NCBI GenBank assembly: GCA_963836375.1
Contig: CAWIJK010000001.1
Span: forward strand, 558,001-622,000
Direction of reading: 5' to 3'
Source: CAWIJK01 sp963836375
Lineage (GTDB): Bacteria > Actinomycetota > Acidimicrobiia > Acidimicrobiales > RAAP-2
Length of the DNA stretch: 64,000 nucleotides
The translations under genes were made by a program, and so were the position numbers. The notes beneath the pieces were generated by a model. The model worked only from the letters and a program-made list of their open reading frames with translations. It was not told the DNA's origin and made no database searches. Below are positions 32,051 through 41,669 of this stretch, one piece after another (position 1 is the first letter of the stretch; each line of letters opens with the position of its first letter).

Positions 32051-33184
32051 ATGGACGATCACAACGCGCACCCGACCGGGCGGGCCGGGCGGCGTCGGAT
32101 CCGCTCGGGCCCCCGGCGGTCCCGCCGGCCGGCCGGCCGCCTCGGGCTCGGCGCGGTCGTGGCCGGGATCGTGGTCCTCGCCGGCTGCTCGTCCAGCGTG
32201 CCGGCGGCCAAGAAGGCGGTCCCGACCACCAGTACGACGACCACCTCCACCGACGTGCCGGCGGCCCTGTGCCCGCTCACCGGTTCCCCGGTCCCCGGTG
32301 GGGGCGGGGTGCCCCAGCGCCCGGCGCTGGCCGTCAAGGTCGACAACTACGTCCAGGCCCGGCCCCAGAGCGGCCTCGACAAGGCGGACATCGTCTTCGA
32401 GGAGCCAGTCGAGGGCGGGATCACCCGGTTCGTGGCGGTCTTCCAGTGCCAGCAGGCCGCCCTGGTCGGACCGGTCCGGTCCGCCCGCAACATCGACATC
32501 GGCATCCTCGGCCAGTTCGGCATGCCCCTGCTGGCCCACGTCGGCGGCATCGACCCGGTGATCGCCAACATCGACGCCTCGCCAATCGTGAACTTGGACC
32601 TCGGCGCCTACGCCTCGGCCGACCTGCATCCGGCGGGCCGGGTCGCCCCCTACGACACCTACGCCTCCACCCAGGCCCTCTGGGCCCTGAAACCGGCCGA
32701 CACCACGCCACCGAATCCGATCTTCGCCTACTCGGACACCACCCCGGCGGGAACGCCGGTCGGATCGGTGTCCATCCCGTTCTCCGCCAACTCCCCGGTC
32801 GCCTGGATCTACAACGCCAAGGACCACGCGTTCTTGCGCTACTACGGGTTCACCCCCGACAAGCTGGCCAACGGCGTCCAGAACATGGCAGCCAACGTCA
32901 TCGTCCAGTTCGTCCAGATCACCTACGGCCCGTGGGCCGAGAACTCAGAGGGCGGCCTCGAGGTCCAGGCCAACCTCTACAACGACGCCAGCGGGCCGGC
33001 CGAGGTCTTCCGCGGCGGGGTTGAGGTCAGCGGCACCTGGTCGCGCAGCTCGCTGGGCCAGGCCACCCAGTTCACGTCGGCGACCGGGCAGAACATCGCG
33101 CTCCAGCCCGGGCTCACCTGGGTGGAGCTCGTGCCCAACACAGTGACCGTGGGCGTCAACCCGCCGTTCGCCCACTCGGGCTGA
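32051..33184 (+). CDS. DUF3048-domain lipoprotein
   Basis: This is a 377-residue protein, start ATG 32051. The open frame continues far upstream inside the preceding gene, but there it is a shadow. An Arg-rich n-region and LAGCSSS lipobox (Cys near residue 46) mark it as an exported lipoprotein. The DUF3048 domain follows: ALAVKVDNYVQARPQSGLDKADIVFEEPVEGGITRFVAVF (first part, with Gly/Pro-rich turns), and a second lobe ending WVELVPNTVTV. Members (YerB family in Bacillus) are membrane-associated proteins of unclear role. The end overlaps the convergent P450 gene by 29 bases. Confidence 0.88.
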   Translation: MDDHNAHPTGRAGRRRIRSGPRRSRRPAGRLGLGAVVAGIVVLAGCSSSVPAAKKAVPTTSTTTTSTDVPAALCPLTGSPVPGGGGVPQRPALAVKVDNYVQARPQSGLDKADIVFEEPVEGGITRFVAVFQCQQAALVGPVRSARNIDIGILGQFGMPLLAHVGGIDPVIANIDASPIVNLDLGAYASADLHPAGRVAPYDTYASTQALWALKPADTTPPNPIFAYSDTTPAGTPVGSVSIPFSANSPVAWIYNAKDHAFLRYYGFTPDKLANGVQNMAANVIVQFVQITYGPWAENSEGGLEVQANLYNDASGPAEVFRGGVEVSGTWSRSSLGQATQFTSATGQNIALQPGLTWVELVPNTVTVGVNPPFAHSG

Positions 33185-34448
33185 GCGACGGTCCCGAGCC
33201 CCTGCGCCGGCGGAAGGTCACCGGCATGTGCGAGACCCCGGCGTGCTTGTTGGTCCGCACCCGGCGCAGCGGGCCGGCCAGTGCGAAGTCGCTGAAGCGG
33301 GTCACGAGCTCTTCGAGCATGATCCGGATCTCCAGGCGGGCCAGGTTCGCCCCCAGGCAGAAGTGGCTCCGGTGGCCGAAGGCCAGGTGGGGGTTCGGGT
33401 CGCGGTGGATGTCGAAACGGCCGGGCTCGTCGAAGGCCGCCTCGTCGAAGTCCGCCGACGACCACCACAAGGTGACCTTGTCCCCGGCCCGGATGCGGCG
33501 CCCGCAGACCTCCACGTCGGCGGTGGCCGACCGGCGGTTGTAGAGGGTCGGACTCGACCAGCGAAGGATCTCCTCGGTGGCCGCCGGCATGAGCGAGAGG
33601 TCGCCCGCCAGCTCGCCCAGTTGGTCGGGGTGTTCGATGAGGGCGGCCATCCCGAGAGCGATGGCGTTGCGTGTGGTCTCGCTCCCGGCCGCGATCATGA
33701 GGGAGAAGAGCATCGAGAGCTCGAGGTCCGAGAGCGGCTCGGCGCGGCCGTCGTCGCCCTCCACCACGGCTCCGGTCACGACCGAGAGCAGGTCGTCGGA
33801 GGGCGACCGCCGCTTGGAGGCCAAGAGGCCGGCGGCGTACTCGGCCATCGAGGCCGCCGCCCGCCGGGTGACGTCGGTCTCCTCCCCGAGCTCGCGCCCC
33901 TCGAAGGCCAAGGTGGCGTTGGTCCAGGCCACCAGGCGGTGCCGGTCCTCGTTGGGCACACCCAAGAGCTGGAGCGTCGCTTGGACCGGTAGCTCCAGTG
34001 CCACCTGGGTCAAGAAGTCACAGGCCCCCTCGTCGGCCACCGCATCGAGGATGGCCGTCGCCCGGGACCGTAGTTCGCCCTCGAAGCCGGCCAGCACCCT
34101 CGGGGTGACCGACGGGGTGAGCAACCGACGGATCCTCTGGTGGCGCGGGTCGTCGGTCATGTTGAGGAGGACCCCGGCGGCGAAACCGTAGGGGAGGTCC
34201 TGGATGAGGGTCCCGCCACCGGGACAACCCGGCGCCCGCTCGGAGGAGAACGTCGCCGCGTCGGCCGCCGCCGCCATGACGTCGGCGTGGCGGCTCAGGA
34301 CCCAGAACCCGACCCCGTCGGGCGTGTGGTCGGTGGGCTCGTGCCAGAAGACCGGCGCCTGGTGGCGCAAGCGACGGAACGTCTCGTGGGGGAAGCCGTC
34401 GGCGAACGTCGACAGGTCCGTGAGGTCGATCTCCCCGAGCCCCGTCAC
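33156..34448 (-). CDS. Cytochrome P450
   Basis: This is a 430-residue bacterial P450. It shows the I-helix oxygen-binding motif AAGSETTRNA (near residue 252), the ExxR motif (EEILRW), and the haem loop FGHRSHFCLGANLARLE with the cysteine ligand near residue 372. It would be soluble and needs a ferredoxin partner that is not encoded nearby. It is typical of CYP families that hydroxylate steroids, terpenes or fatty acids; I cannot give the substrate. The gene ends inside the end of the DUF3048 gene (convergent overlap, 33156-33184) and starts about 165 bases downstream of recA's terminator region. Confidence 0.93.
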   Translation of the reverse strand: MTGLGEIDLTDLSTFADGFPHETFRRLRHQAPVFWHEPTDHTPDGVGFWVLSRHADVMAAAADAATFSSERAPGCPGGGTLIQDLPYGFAAGVLLNMTDDPRHQRIRRLLTPSVTPRVLAGFEGELRSRATAILDAVADEGACDFLTQVALELPVQATLQLLGVPNEDRHRLVAWTNATLAFEGRELGEETDVTRRAAASMAEYAAGLLASKRRSPSDDLLSVVTGAVVEGDDGRAEPLSDLELSMLFSLMIAAGSETTRNAIALGMAALIEHPDQLGELAGDLSLMPAATEEILRWSSPTLYNRRSATADVEVCGRRIRAGDKVTLWWSSADFDEAAFDEPGRFDIHRDPNPHLAFGHRSHFCLGANLARLEIRIMLEELVTRFSDFALAGPLRRVRTNKHAGVSHMPVTFRRRRGSGPSLSPSGRTAG

Positions 34449-34555
34449 CGTTTCCTCCCCCGGTTCGCGCGTCGCGACCCGTCTCGTCGGCCGCGTCGGC
34501 TGGGTTTTCCACCGGGCCGGGCCCGCGGTCCGGTCCAGACGCGACCCGACCCGGG

Positions 34556-34587
34556 CCGGGGCGCCCGAGGGGGGGTGGGCGCCCCGG
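34556..34587 (-). terminator. recA terminator hairpin
   Basis: CCGGGGCGCCC (34556-34566) pairs over 11 bp with GGGCGCCCCGG (34577-34587), with a 10-base G-rich loop. It lies 28 bases after the recA stop on the minus strand. Confidence 0.65.
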
Positions 34588-34614
34588 ACCGGGCCGGGCC
34601 GATCTGGTTGGGGG

Positions 34615-35667
34615 TCAGTCTAGAGAGATCGGCTGGTCGTCGGGGTCGAGCGCCTCCCCCGGGCCCCCAGGGGAGGGCTCGGCCGGGGTCAGGCGCTCAC
34701 GCACCCGCTCGTCGATCTCGGCCATGAGCTGGGGATTCTCCCGGAGGAAGGTCTTCACGTTCTCCCGGCCCTGGCCGAGCTGCTCCCCCTCGTAGGTGAA
34801 CCAGGCCCCGGACTTTTTGATGAAACCGAGGTCCACGGCGACATCGAGGAGGGAGCCCTCCCGGCTGATGCCGGTCCCGTACATGATGTCGAACTCCGCC
34901 TGCTTGAAGGGCGGGGCGCACTTGTTCTTCACCACCTTCACCCGCGTCCGACTTCCGATCATGTCGGTGCCGTCCTTGATCGTCTCGATGCGGCGGATGT
35001 CCAGCCGCACCGACGAGTAGAACTTGAGGGCCCGGCCGCCGGGGGTGGTCTCGGGCGACCCGTACATCACGCCGATCTTCTCCCGCAGCTGGTTGATGAA
35101 GATGGCGATGGTGTCCGACTTGTTGAGGGTGGCCGTCAGCTTGCGCAGGGCCTGGGACATGAGCCGGGCCTGCAGGCCGACGTGACTGTCGCCCATCTCG
35201 CCTTCGATCTCGGCCCGAGGGGTAAGGGCGGCCACCGAGTCGATGACCAGCACGTCGAGCGCGCCCGAGCGGATCAGCATCTCGGCGATCTCCAGCGCCT
35301 GCTCACCGGTGTCGGGCTGGGAGATCAACAGGTCGTCGATGTTGACCCCGATGGCCTTGGCGTACACCGGGTCCATGGCGTGCTCGGCGTCCACGTAGGC
35401 GCAGATCCCGCCGTTGCGCTGAGCCTCGGCCACGCAGTGCATGGCCAGGGTGGACTTCCCCGAGGACTCGGGGCCGAAGATCTCGACGATCCGGCCGCGG
35501 GGCAGGCCGCCGATCCCGAGCGCCAGGTCCAAGGCGAGGGCCCCGGTCGGGATCGACTCGATCCCCATCGACAGGTTGTCGCCCATCCGCATGACCGAGC
35601 CCTTGCCGAACTGCTTCTCGATCTGCCCGAGCGCCATGTCCAGGGCCTTCTCACGCTCCTCAGCCAT
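34615..35667 (-). CDS. recA: Recombinase RecA
   Basis: This is a 350-residue RecA. Walker A is GPESSGKST (about 66-74), Walker B ends VLVIDSVAALTP, loop L1 is GEMGDSHVGLQARLMSQALRK, and loop L2 begins FINQLREKIGVMYGSPETTPGGRALKF. The C-terminus is acidic (PDDQPISLD). RecA forms filaments on single-stranded DNA, drives homologous recombination and triggers LexA self-cleavage. An SD-like GAGGAG precedes ATG 35667. An SOS box lies 134 bases upstream (35801-35814). recX, which often follows recA in actinobacteria, is not present; the next gene is the P450. The ATP-binding and loop residues are all intact. Confidence 0.98.
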   Translation of the reverse strand: MAEEREKALDMALGQIEKQFGKGSVMRMGDNLSMGIESIPTGALALDLALGIGGLPRGRIVEIFGPESSGKSTLAMHCVAEAQRNGGICAYVDAEHAMDPVYAKAIGVNIDDLLISQPDTGEQALEIAEMLIRSGALDVLVIDSVAALTPRAEIEGEMGDSHVGLQARLMSQALRKLTATLNKSDTIAIFINQLREKIGVMYGSPETTPGGRALKFYSSVRLDIRRIETIKDGTDMIGSRTRVKVVKNKCAPPFKQAEFDIMYGTGISREGSLLDVAVDLGFIKKSGAWFTYEGEQLGQGRENVKTFLRENPQLMAEIDERVRERLTPAEPSPGGPGEALDPDDQPISLD

Positions 35668-35681
35668 TGCCCGTTCTCCTC

Positions 35682-35705
35682 TTCTTGTGATCCTTCTTGT
35701 GATCC
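35682..35705 (-). repeat. Tandem 12-bp repeat in the recA leader
   Basis: Two perfect tandem copies of TTCTTGTGATCC (as read on +) lie 15-38 bases before the recA start codon. On the transcript this gives GGATCACAAGAA twice, just ahead of the ribosome-binding site. Confidence 0.8.
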
Positions 35706-35800
35706 GTCGATCGTGCTTCCGTGTCGAAGGGCGACCCTACGGAGAGGGTGTAATACCGGGCCTCTGAGCGCTCCCGGGACGCCTGGACGCACTCTAGTGG

Positions 35801-35814
35801 CGAACGCGTGTTCG
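35801..35814. promoter_or_regulatory. LexA SOS box of recA
   Basis: CGAACGCGTGTTCG is a perfect palindrome and fits the Gram-positive SOS box (CGAACRNRYGTTYG). It lies upstream of recA and overlaps the probable promoter (TAGAGT, about 35791-35796 on the minus strand). Confidence 0.85.
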
Positions 35815-35861
35815 TCATGGGGATGGTCGGGACGACCCGCACCGGGCGGTCGACGGACGGC

Positions 35862-36380
35862 TCAACCGGGCACGGGCCGGGCCGCGCCGACCACCTCGTA
35901 ACGGGCCCCGGTGGCCTCGAGGACCGAGGTGACCAGCCTGACCTCGTCCACCGTCCACGAAGCCGAGACCGGCGCGCCGGCCAGGCCGGACGGCAGGCGG
36001 CGGCGCCCCCGGGCCCGGGCCAGCGTCAGATGGCCCAAGAACGGCTCGTCGGCCACCGGACAGCCGGCGGCACGGGCGGCCCGCCGGGCGGCGGCGGCCA
36101 GGGGGTCGAGGCCGGCGACGGGCACCCAGAGCACGCCCGGGCCGGACCGCTCGGTGCGCGGGCCGAGCACCGCGGCCGGCGGGCCACACCGGCGGACCGC
36201 GTCGTCCAGGGCGGCGGCCAGGGCGGCCAACCGCGCTGGGTCGAGGTCGCCCACGAAAGCCAGGGTCACGTGCCATCGGTCCTCGGTGACCCATCGCACG
36301 TCGGGATGGTCGGGACGGTCGAGCGCCCGCAGGGCCCGGACGACCGCCTCGGGCGGCCAGACGGCGACGAAGGCACGCAC
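35862..36380 (-). CDS. thpR: RNA 2',3'-cyclic phosphodiesterase (2H phosphoesterase)
   Basis: This is a 172-residue 2H phosphoesterase, start GTG 36380 (VRAFVAVWPPE). The two catalytic HxT motifs are HVTLAFVGD (near residue 41) and HLTLARARG (near residue 120). LigT/ThpR proteins open 2',3'-cyclic phosphates on RNA ends to 2'-phosphates. The gene runs toward recA on the same strand but is separated from it by about 195 bases that hold the recA promoter, so it is not its leader gene. A divergent macrodomain gene starts 58 bases away. Confidence 0.88.
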   Translation of the reverse strand: MRAFVAVWPPEAVVRALRALDRPDHPDVRWVTEDRWHVTLAFVGDLDPARLAALAAALDDAVRRCGPPAAVLGPRTERSGPGVLWVPVAGLDPLAAAARRAARAAGCPVADEPFLGHLTLARARGRRRLPSGLAGAPVSASWTVDEVRLVTSVLEATGARYEVVGAARPVPG

Positions 36381-36438
36381 GCCCCAAGTGTGACGCGCCA
36401 GCCGGCGCTCCGAGCGGCCGGCGGTAGGGTCACCGGAC

Positions 36439-36957
36439 GTGGCCACTGGGTCGGTGACACCGGTGATCGAGGCGGTGCTCGGCGACATCACCGCCGAGCC
36501 CGTCGACGTCGTGGTCAACGCGGCCAACGCGGGCCTGCGCGGTGGTGGTGGCGTCGACGGGGCCATCCACCGCGCGGCCGGGCGGTCCGAGCTGCAGGCC
36601 GCCTGCCGCCTCCTCGGGGGCTGTGACCCCGGCGACGCCAAGGCCACCGGGGGGTTCGGCCTGCGGGCCCGCTGGATCATCCACACCGTCGGGCCGGTCT
36701 GGCGCGGGGGCTCGGCCGGTGAGGACGAGACCCTCGCCTCGTGCTACCGGCGGGTGCTGGCGGTGGCCGACGGGCTGGGCGCCCGGTCGGTGGCCTTCCC
36801 GGCCATCTCGACCGGGGCCTACGGGTTCCCACCGGAGCGGGCGGCCGCCGTCGCCGTCGCCGCCGTCTCGAGCACGCCGACCACCGTGCGCCTGATCCGG
36901 CTGGTCGCCTTCGACCGTCGGGCGCTCGACCTGTACCGCAGGCTCCTCGAGCCATAG
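36439..36957 (+). CDS. Macrodomain protein (O-acetyl-ADP-ribose deacetylase type)
   Basis: This is a 172-residue single macrodomain, start GTG 36439. The signature is complete: VLGDITAEPVDVVVNAANAGLRGGGGVDGAIH (ADP-ribose-binding Asp and the NAAN...GGGGVDGAIH loop), GGFGLRARWIIHTVGP, and the second loop AFPAISTGAYGFPPERAAAVAV. This is the MacroD-type, in which the Asn and Asp of the first loop help cleave O-acetyl-ADP-ribose and mono-ADP-ribose esters. Cytoplasmic. It lies divergent from thpR; a possible functional link between the two RNA/ADP-ribose phospho-ester enzymes is only a guess. Confidence 0.95.
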   Translation: MATGSVTPVIEAVLGDITAEPVDVVVNAANAGLRGGGGVDGAIHRAAGRSELQAACRLLGGCDPGDAKATGGFGLRARWIIHTVGPVWRGGSAGEDETLASCYRRVLAVADGLGARSVAFPAISTGAYGFPPERAAAVAVAAVSSTPTTVRLIRLVAFDRRALDLYRRLLEP

Positions 36958-37089
36958 GGGGCCGGACGCCCCGTAGGACCCGGCCGGCAAATTACCCAGG
37001 TCATACCGCCTCTTAATGCGTTCCTTAGACAGGAGGGGTGAGGTGGAGGCAGACAAGCGAAACGGACGCCTTCAGCCAGGAGCGCATCG

Positions 37090-38934
<1,845 letters not shown>

Positions 38935-38942
38935 TCGGCGAC

Positions 38943-38973
38943 GGGCAGGTGGGCCGGCGGGGCCCACCTGCCC
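38943..38973 (+). terminator. HtrA gene terminator hairpin
   Basis: GGGCAGGTGGGCC (38943-38955) pairs perfectly over 13 bp with 38961-38973 around a 5-base loop. It starts 9 bases after the protease stop codon. Confidence 0.8.
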
Positions 38974-39094
38974 TGTCCCGAAGGGACCGACACACCCCCC
39001 TGGTACAACGGCGTCGGCGCACCCCGGTGCGCATCGTGCGTGACCGCCGGTCGGGGACCGCACCGAGCATCCCGACGAATCGGTGGGGGTCCAG

Positions 39095-39475
39095 ATGGGG
39101 GACCAGTCCGCTAGTGCCGAGGTCGAGGCCCGTCTGCGAGCCCTCGAAGAGGCCCTGGCCGGCCAGCGCGGCGAGATCAGGACCCGGCGCCTGGTGGTGA
39201 CCGACGGGCGGGACGACGAGCGGGTGGTGGCCGAGGTCGTGGGCACCACGGCCGAGCTGCGGGTCCAGCTCCCGCCCCTCCTGGGCGGAGGCGCCCCGGG
39301 GGCGGCGGTGGTCGCCTTCGCCTCGCCCGCCGCGCCGGGCCGACCCGGCGGGGCCGACGGCGACGCGGTCGGCCTCCAGGTCTGGGCGGCCGGCGACGCC
39401 CTCGTCGAGCTCGAGGCCCGCCCCGACGGTGCCGGCTCGTGGGGCCCGCACCTCCGCCTCAGTGGCGCATCGTGA
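39095..39475 (+). CDS. Small uncharacterised protein with coiled-coil start
   Basis: This is a 126-residue protein from ATG 39095 (a GTG at 39083 is also open). It starts with an Ala/Glu helix (SAEVEARLRALEEALAGQRGEI), which could form a short coiled coil. It continues with strands RRLVVTDGRDDERVVAEVVGTTAELRVQLP and a Gly/Ala-rich C-terminal part ending HLRLSGAS. No domain recognised. Gene order (HtrA, this gene, XRE regulator) gives no clear clue. GC composition matches the core genes. Confidence 0.6.
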   Translation: MGDQSASAEVEARLRALEEALAGQRGEIRTRRLVVTDGRDDERVVAEVVGTTAELRVQLPPLLGGGAPGAAVVAFASPAAPGRPGGADGDAVGLQVWAAGDALVELEARPDGAGSWGPHLRLSGAS

Positions 39476-39542
39476 ACACGGCGACCGCGGCGAGGGCGGC
39501 GGCGCCCGCCAGCGTGAGCAGGATCCGGTCCCACCGGTTCAC
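39459..39542 (-). CDS. Possible 27-residue membrane peptide
   Basis: On the minus strand GTG 39542 begins VNRWDRILLTLAGAAALAAV followed by AVFTMRH: one hydrophobic helix with a short tail. The frame continues upstream with shadow-like sequence. It overlaps the end of the gene at 39095-39475. It may be spurious. Confidence 0.25.
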   Translation of the reverse strand: MNRWDRILLTLAGAAALAAVAVFTMRH

Positions 39543-39603
39543 CGGGCCAATGCTACTGATGAGTCTGTAGACCGATCGGTAGCTTCTGGCCAGGGTTGCT
39601 CGC

Positions 39604-39816
39604 GTGGAGGGCGACTTGCAGCGCCGACTGGGCCGGAACCTGCTGGCCCAGCGCCGGGCCAAGGGCCTCAGCCAGGAGGCCTTCGCCGACCTGCTCGGCC
39701 TCCACCGGACCTACATCGGCGGCCTCGAGCGGGGCGAGCGCAACGTCACCCTTCGGACGGTCGAGCAGCTGGCCGACCGCCTCGGGATCGAAGCGGGCCG
39801 GCTCCTCAGCGGCTGA
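39604..39816 (+). CDS. Small XRE-family (Cro/CI-type) DNA-binding protein
   Basis: This 70-residue protein is almost entirely one helix-turn-helix: LGRNLLAQRRAKGLSQEAFADLLGLHRTYIGGLERGERNVTLRTVEQLADRLGIEAGRLL. The turn is LSQEAFADLLGLHRTYI. The start is GTG 39604. It is convergent with cinA (stop 39829), 12 bases apart. In many actinobacteria a Cro/CI-type regulator (ClgR) sits next to cinA and pgsA. This protein is shorter and in the other orientation, so it may be a reduced or unrelated counterpart. The target promoters are not known. Confidence 0.85.
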   Translation: MEGDLQRRLGRNLLAQRRAKGLSQEAFADLLGLHRTYIGGLERGERNVTLRTVEQLADRLGIEAGRLLSG

Positions 39817-39828
39817 GCCCCCGGACGG

Positions 39829-41103
39829 TCACCCGTCGGACAGCAGTTGGCGGCGCAACAGGTCGAGGGCCGAGATCGCCCCGTACTGGCGGACCCGGGG
39901 CCGGTCACCCGGGAGGCGCAGCTCGCGGGTGACCAGCCGGTCGCCGGGGAGGGCCAGGCCCACGAACACCGTCCCGGGGGCCACCCCCTCTTGGTCGTTT
40001 GGGCCGGCCACCCCGGTGATGCCGAGCCCGACGTCGGCACCGAGCAGCGACCGGGCTCCGTCGGCCATGGCGCCGGCGGCCGCCTCGGTGACGACGGCCC
40101 CCGCGGGGACACCGAGCACCGAGTGCTTCACCGCCGAGTCGTAGGCCACCACCCCGCCCACGAACCACCGGCTCGCCCCCGGGACGTCGACGAGGCGCGA
40201 GCAGATGAGCCCGCCGGTGAGCGACTCGGCCAGGCCGAGGCGCAACCCTTTCTCGAGGAGCACGGCGGCCAACGCCTGCTCCATGGTCTCGTCGTCGGTG
40301 CCGAAGACGATGTCGCCCAGCCGGGCCTCCAGGGTCGCCCGGACCGCCCGCTCCTCGTCGTCGAGGAGGCCCCGGACACCCGCCTCGGTGCGGGCCCGGG
40401 CCGTGAGCCGGACCTTGATGCCCTCGATCCCGCTGGCCAAGAAGGCGATCGTGACCGTGCCCTCAGGTCGAGCCTCGGCGTCCAGGGCGTCGATCCGCGC
40501 CCCGAGGGCCTCGGCCAGGGCCGACTCGCTGGTCCCCCAGGTCCGCAGCACACGGCTCACGATGACCGCCTCCTCCCCGGCCTCGGCCAGGCGGCGGCGC
40601 AGGTCCGGGAGGATCCCCCGTTCGAACATCTCGGCCATCTCGTAGGGGACGCCGGGCACGGCGTAGACCACCTTGTCGCCGACCGGGCAGACCAGCCCGG
40701 GGGCGGTGCCCTGGACCTGTTCGATCACCGACGCGCCCTGTGGCACGTCGGCCTGCCGGGCGTTGTTCTCCGACATGGCGCGCCCACGGGCCTCGAAGAA
40801 CGACGCGATGCGGGCCACGATCGCCTGGTCGCGGACCAACGGCACGTTCATCACCTCGGCGATGGCCTCCCGGGTGATGTCGTCTTGGGTCGGGCCTAGC
40901 CCACCACACACGATGACCCCGTCACTGCGGGCCAGGGCGGTGCGCAGGGCGAGCACGATCCGGGCGTGGTTGTCCCCCACCGCCTGGTGGAAGTGCGAAT
41001 CGACCCCGCTCGCCGCCAGCTGCTCACCCAGCCAGGCCGAGTTGGTGTCGGCGATCTGGCCCAGGAGGAGCTCGGTGCCGACGGCCACGATCTCGACCCT
41101 CAC
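39829..41103 (-). CDS. cinA: CinA competence/damage-inducible protein (NMN deamidase type)
   Basis: This is a 424-residue CinA, start GTG 41103. The N-terminal MoeA/MogA-like (COG1058) domain shows VEIVAVGTELLLGQIADTNSAWL and GGLGPTQDDITREAIAEVM. The C-terminal (COG1546) pyridine-nucleotide amidohydrolase domain begins about residue 260 and shows GLRLGLAESLTGGLICSRLVDVPGAS with the catalytic Ser and YDSAVK, and GITGVAGP. It recycles nicotinamide mononucleotide. It is the last gene of the operon rimO-pgsA-cinA, with a GTGA overlap with pgsA (41100-41103). Confidence 0.95.
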   Translation of the reverse strand: MRVEIVAVGTELLLGQIADTNSAWLGEQLAASGVDSHFHQAVGDNHARIVLALRTALARSDGVIVCGGLGPTQDDITREAIAEVMNVPLVRDQAIVARIASFFEARGRAMSENNARQADVPQGASVIEQVQGTAPGLVCPVGDKVVYAVPGVPYEMAEMFERGILPDLRRRLAEAGEEAVIVSRVLRTWGTSESALAEALGARIDALDAEARPEGTVTIAFLASGIEGIKVRLTARARTEAGVRGLLDDEERAVRATLEARLGDIVFGTDDETMEQALAAVLLEKGLRLGLAESLTGGLICSRLVDVPGASRWFVGGVVAYDSAVKHSVLGVPAGAVVTEAAAGAMADGARSLLGADVGLGITGVAGPNDQEGVAPGTVFVGLALPGDRLVTRELRLPGDRPRVRQYGAISALDLLRRQLLSDG

Positions 41104-41669
41104 CGGGCCGACCCCCGCAGGGCCCGGCGACCGTCGAGGAGGTACTGGGCCCCGGTGAACACGGTGAGGGCGGCGGCCACCCAGATGGCCACCACCTGCA
41201 GGTCGTGATGGGGGGCCAGCGGGGGGACGAGGCAGGTGGCGATGGCCAGGTCCTGGACGAGGGTCTTGATCTTGGCCGAGCCGCGGGCAGGGATCGAGAC
41301 CCCCCGGCGCCCGGCCCACGACCGGTAGACGACGAGGGCCACCTCGCGCACGGCGATCAAAGAGACCGGCAGCCAGGGCAGGTGGTGGCCGGCGGCCAGG
41401 GCGAAGAGCGCCCCGAGGACCACCGCCTTGTCGGCCAGGGGGTCGAGGAAGGCCCCCGAGCGGGTCGTGCCCTGGCGCCGGGCCAGCCACCCGTCGACCC
41501 CGTCGCTCCCGGCCAGCACCACCCCCACCACCACCGTCCACCAGGTGGCCCCTTGGACCACGATCATGGCCACGAAGACCGGGGTGGCCAGGATGCGGGC
41601 CATCGTCAGGGCGTTGGCCGGCGTGGCCAGGGCCGACGGCCCGAAGGTGCTCCCGGCGGTGTCGGTCAC
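41100..41669 (-). CDS. pgsA: CDP-diacylglycerol--glycerol-3-phosphate phosphatidyltransferase
   Basis: This is a 189-residue membrane enzyme, start GTG 41669. The CDP-alcohol phosphatidyltransferase motif (D-x2-D-G-x2-A-R-x8-G-x3-D-x3-D) is complete in DGVDGWLARRQGTTRSGAFLDPLADK (given here in two overlapping parts of the same segment, residues of about 55-80). About five hydrophobic helices follow or precede it. It makes phosphatidylglycerol phosphate, first step of anionic phospholipid synthesis in the cytoplasmic membrane. It overlaps rimO by 4 bases at its start and cinA by 4 bases at its end, so the three genes are translationally coupled. Confidence 0.94.
   Translation of the reverse strand: MTDTAGSTFGPSALATPANALTMARILATPVFVAMIVVQGATWWTVVVGVVLAGSDGVDGWLARRQGTTRSGAFLDPLADKAVVLGALFALAAGHHLPWLPVSLIAVREVALVVYRSWAGRRGVSIPARGSAKIKTLVQDLAIATCLVPPLAPHHDLQVVAIWVAAALTVFTGAQYLLDGRRALRGSAR

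Noticed and set aside
34449..34614. recX gene after recA
   Set aside because: The 166-bp gap holds only the terminator hairpin; the next gene is a P450.
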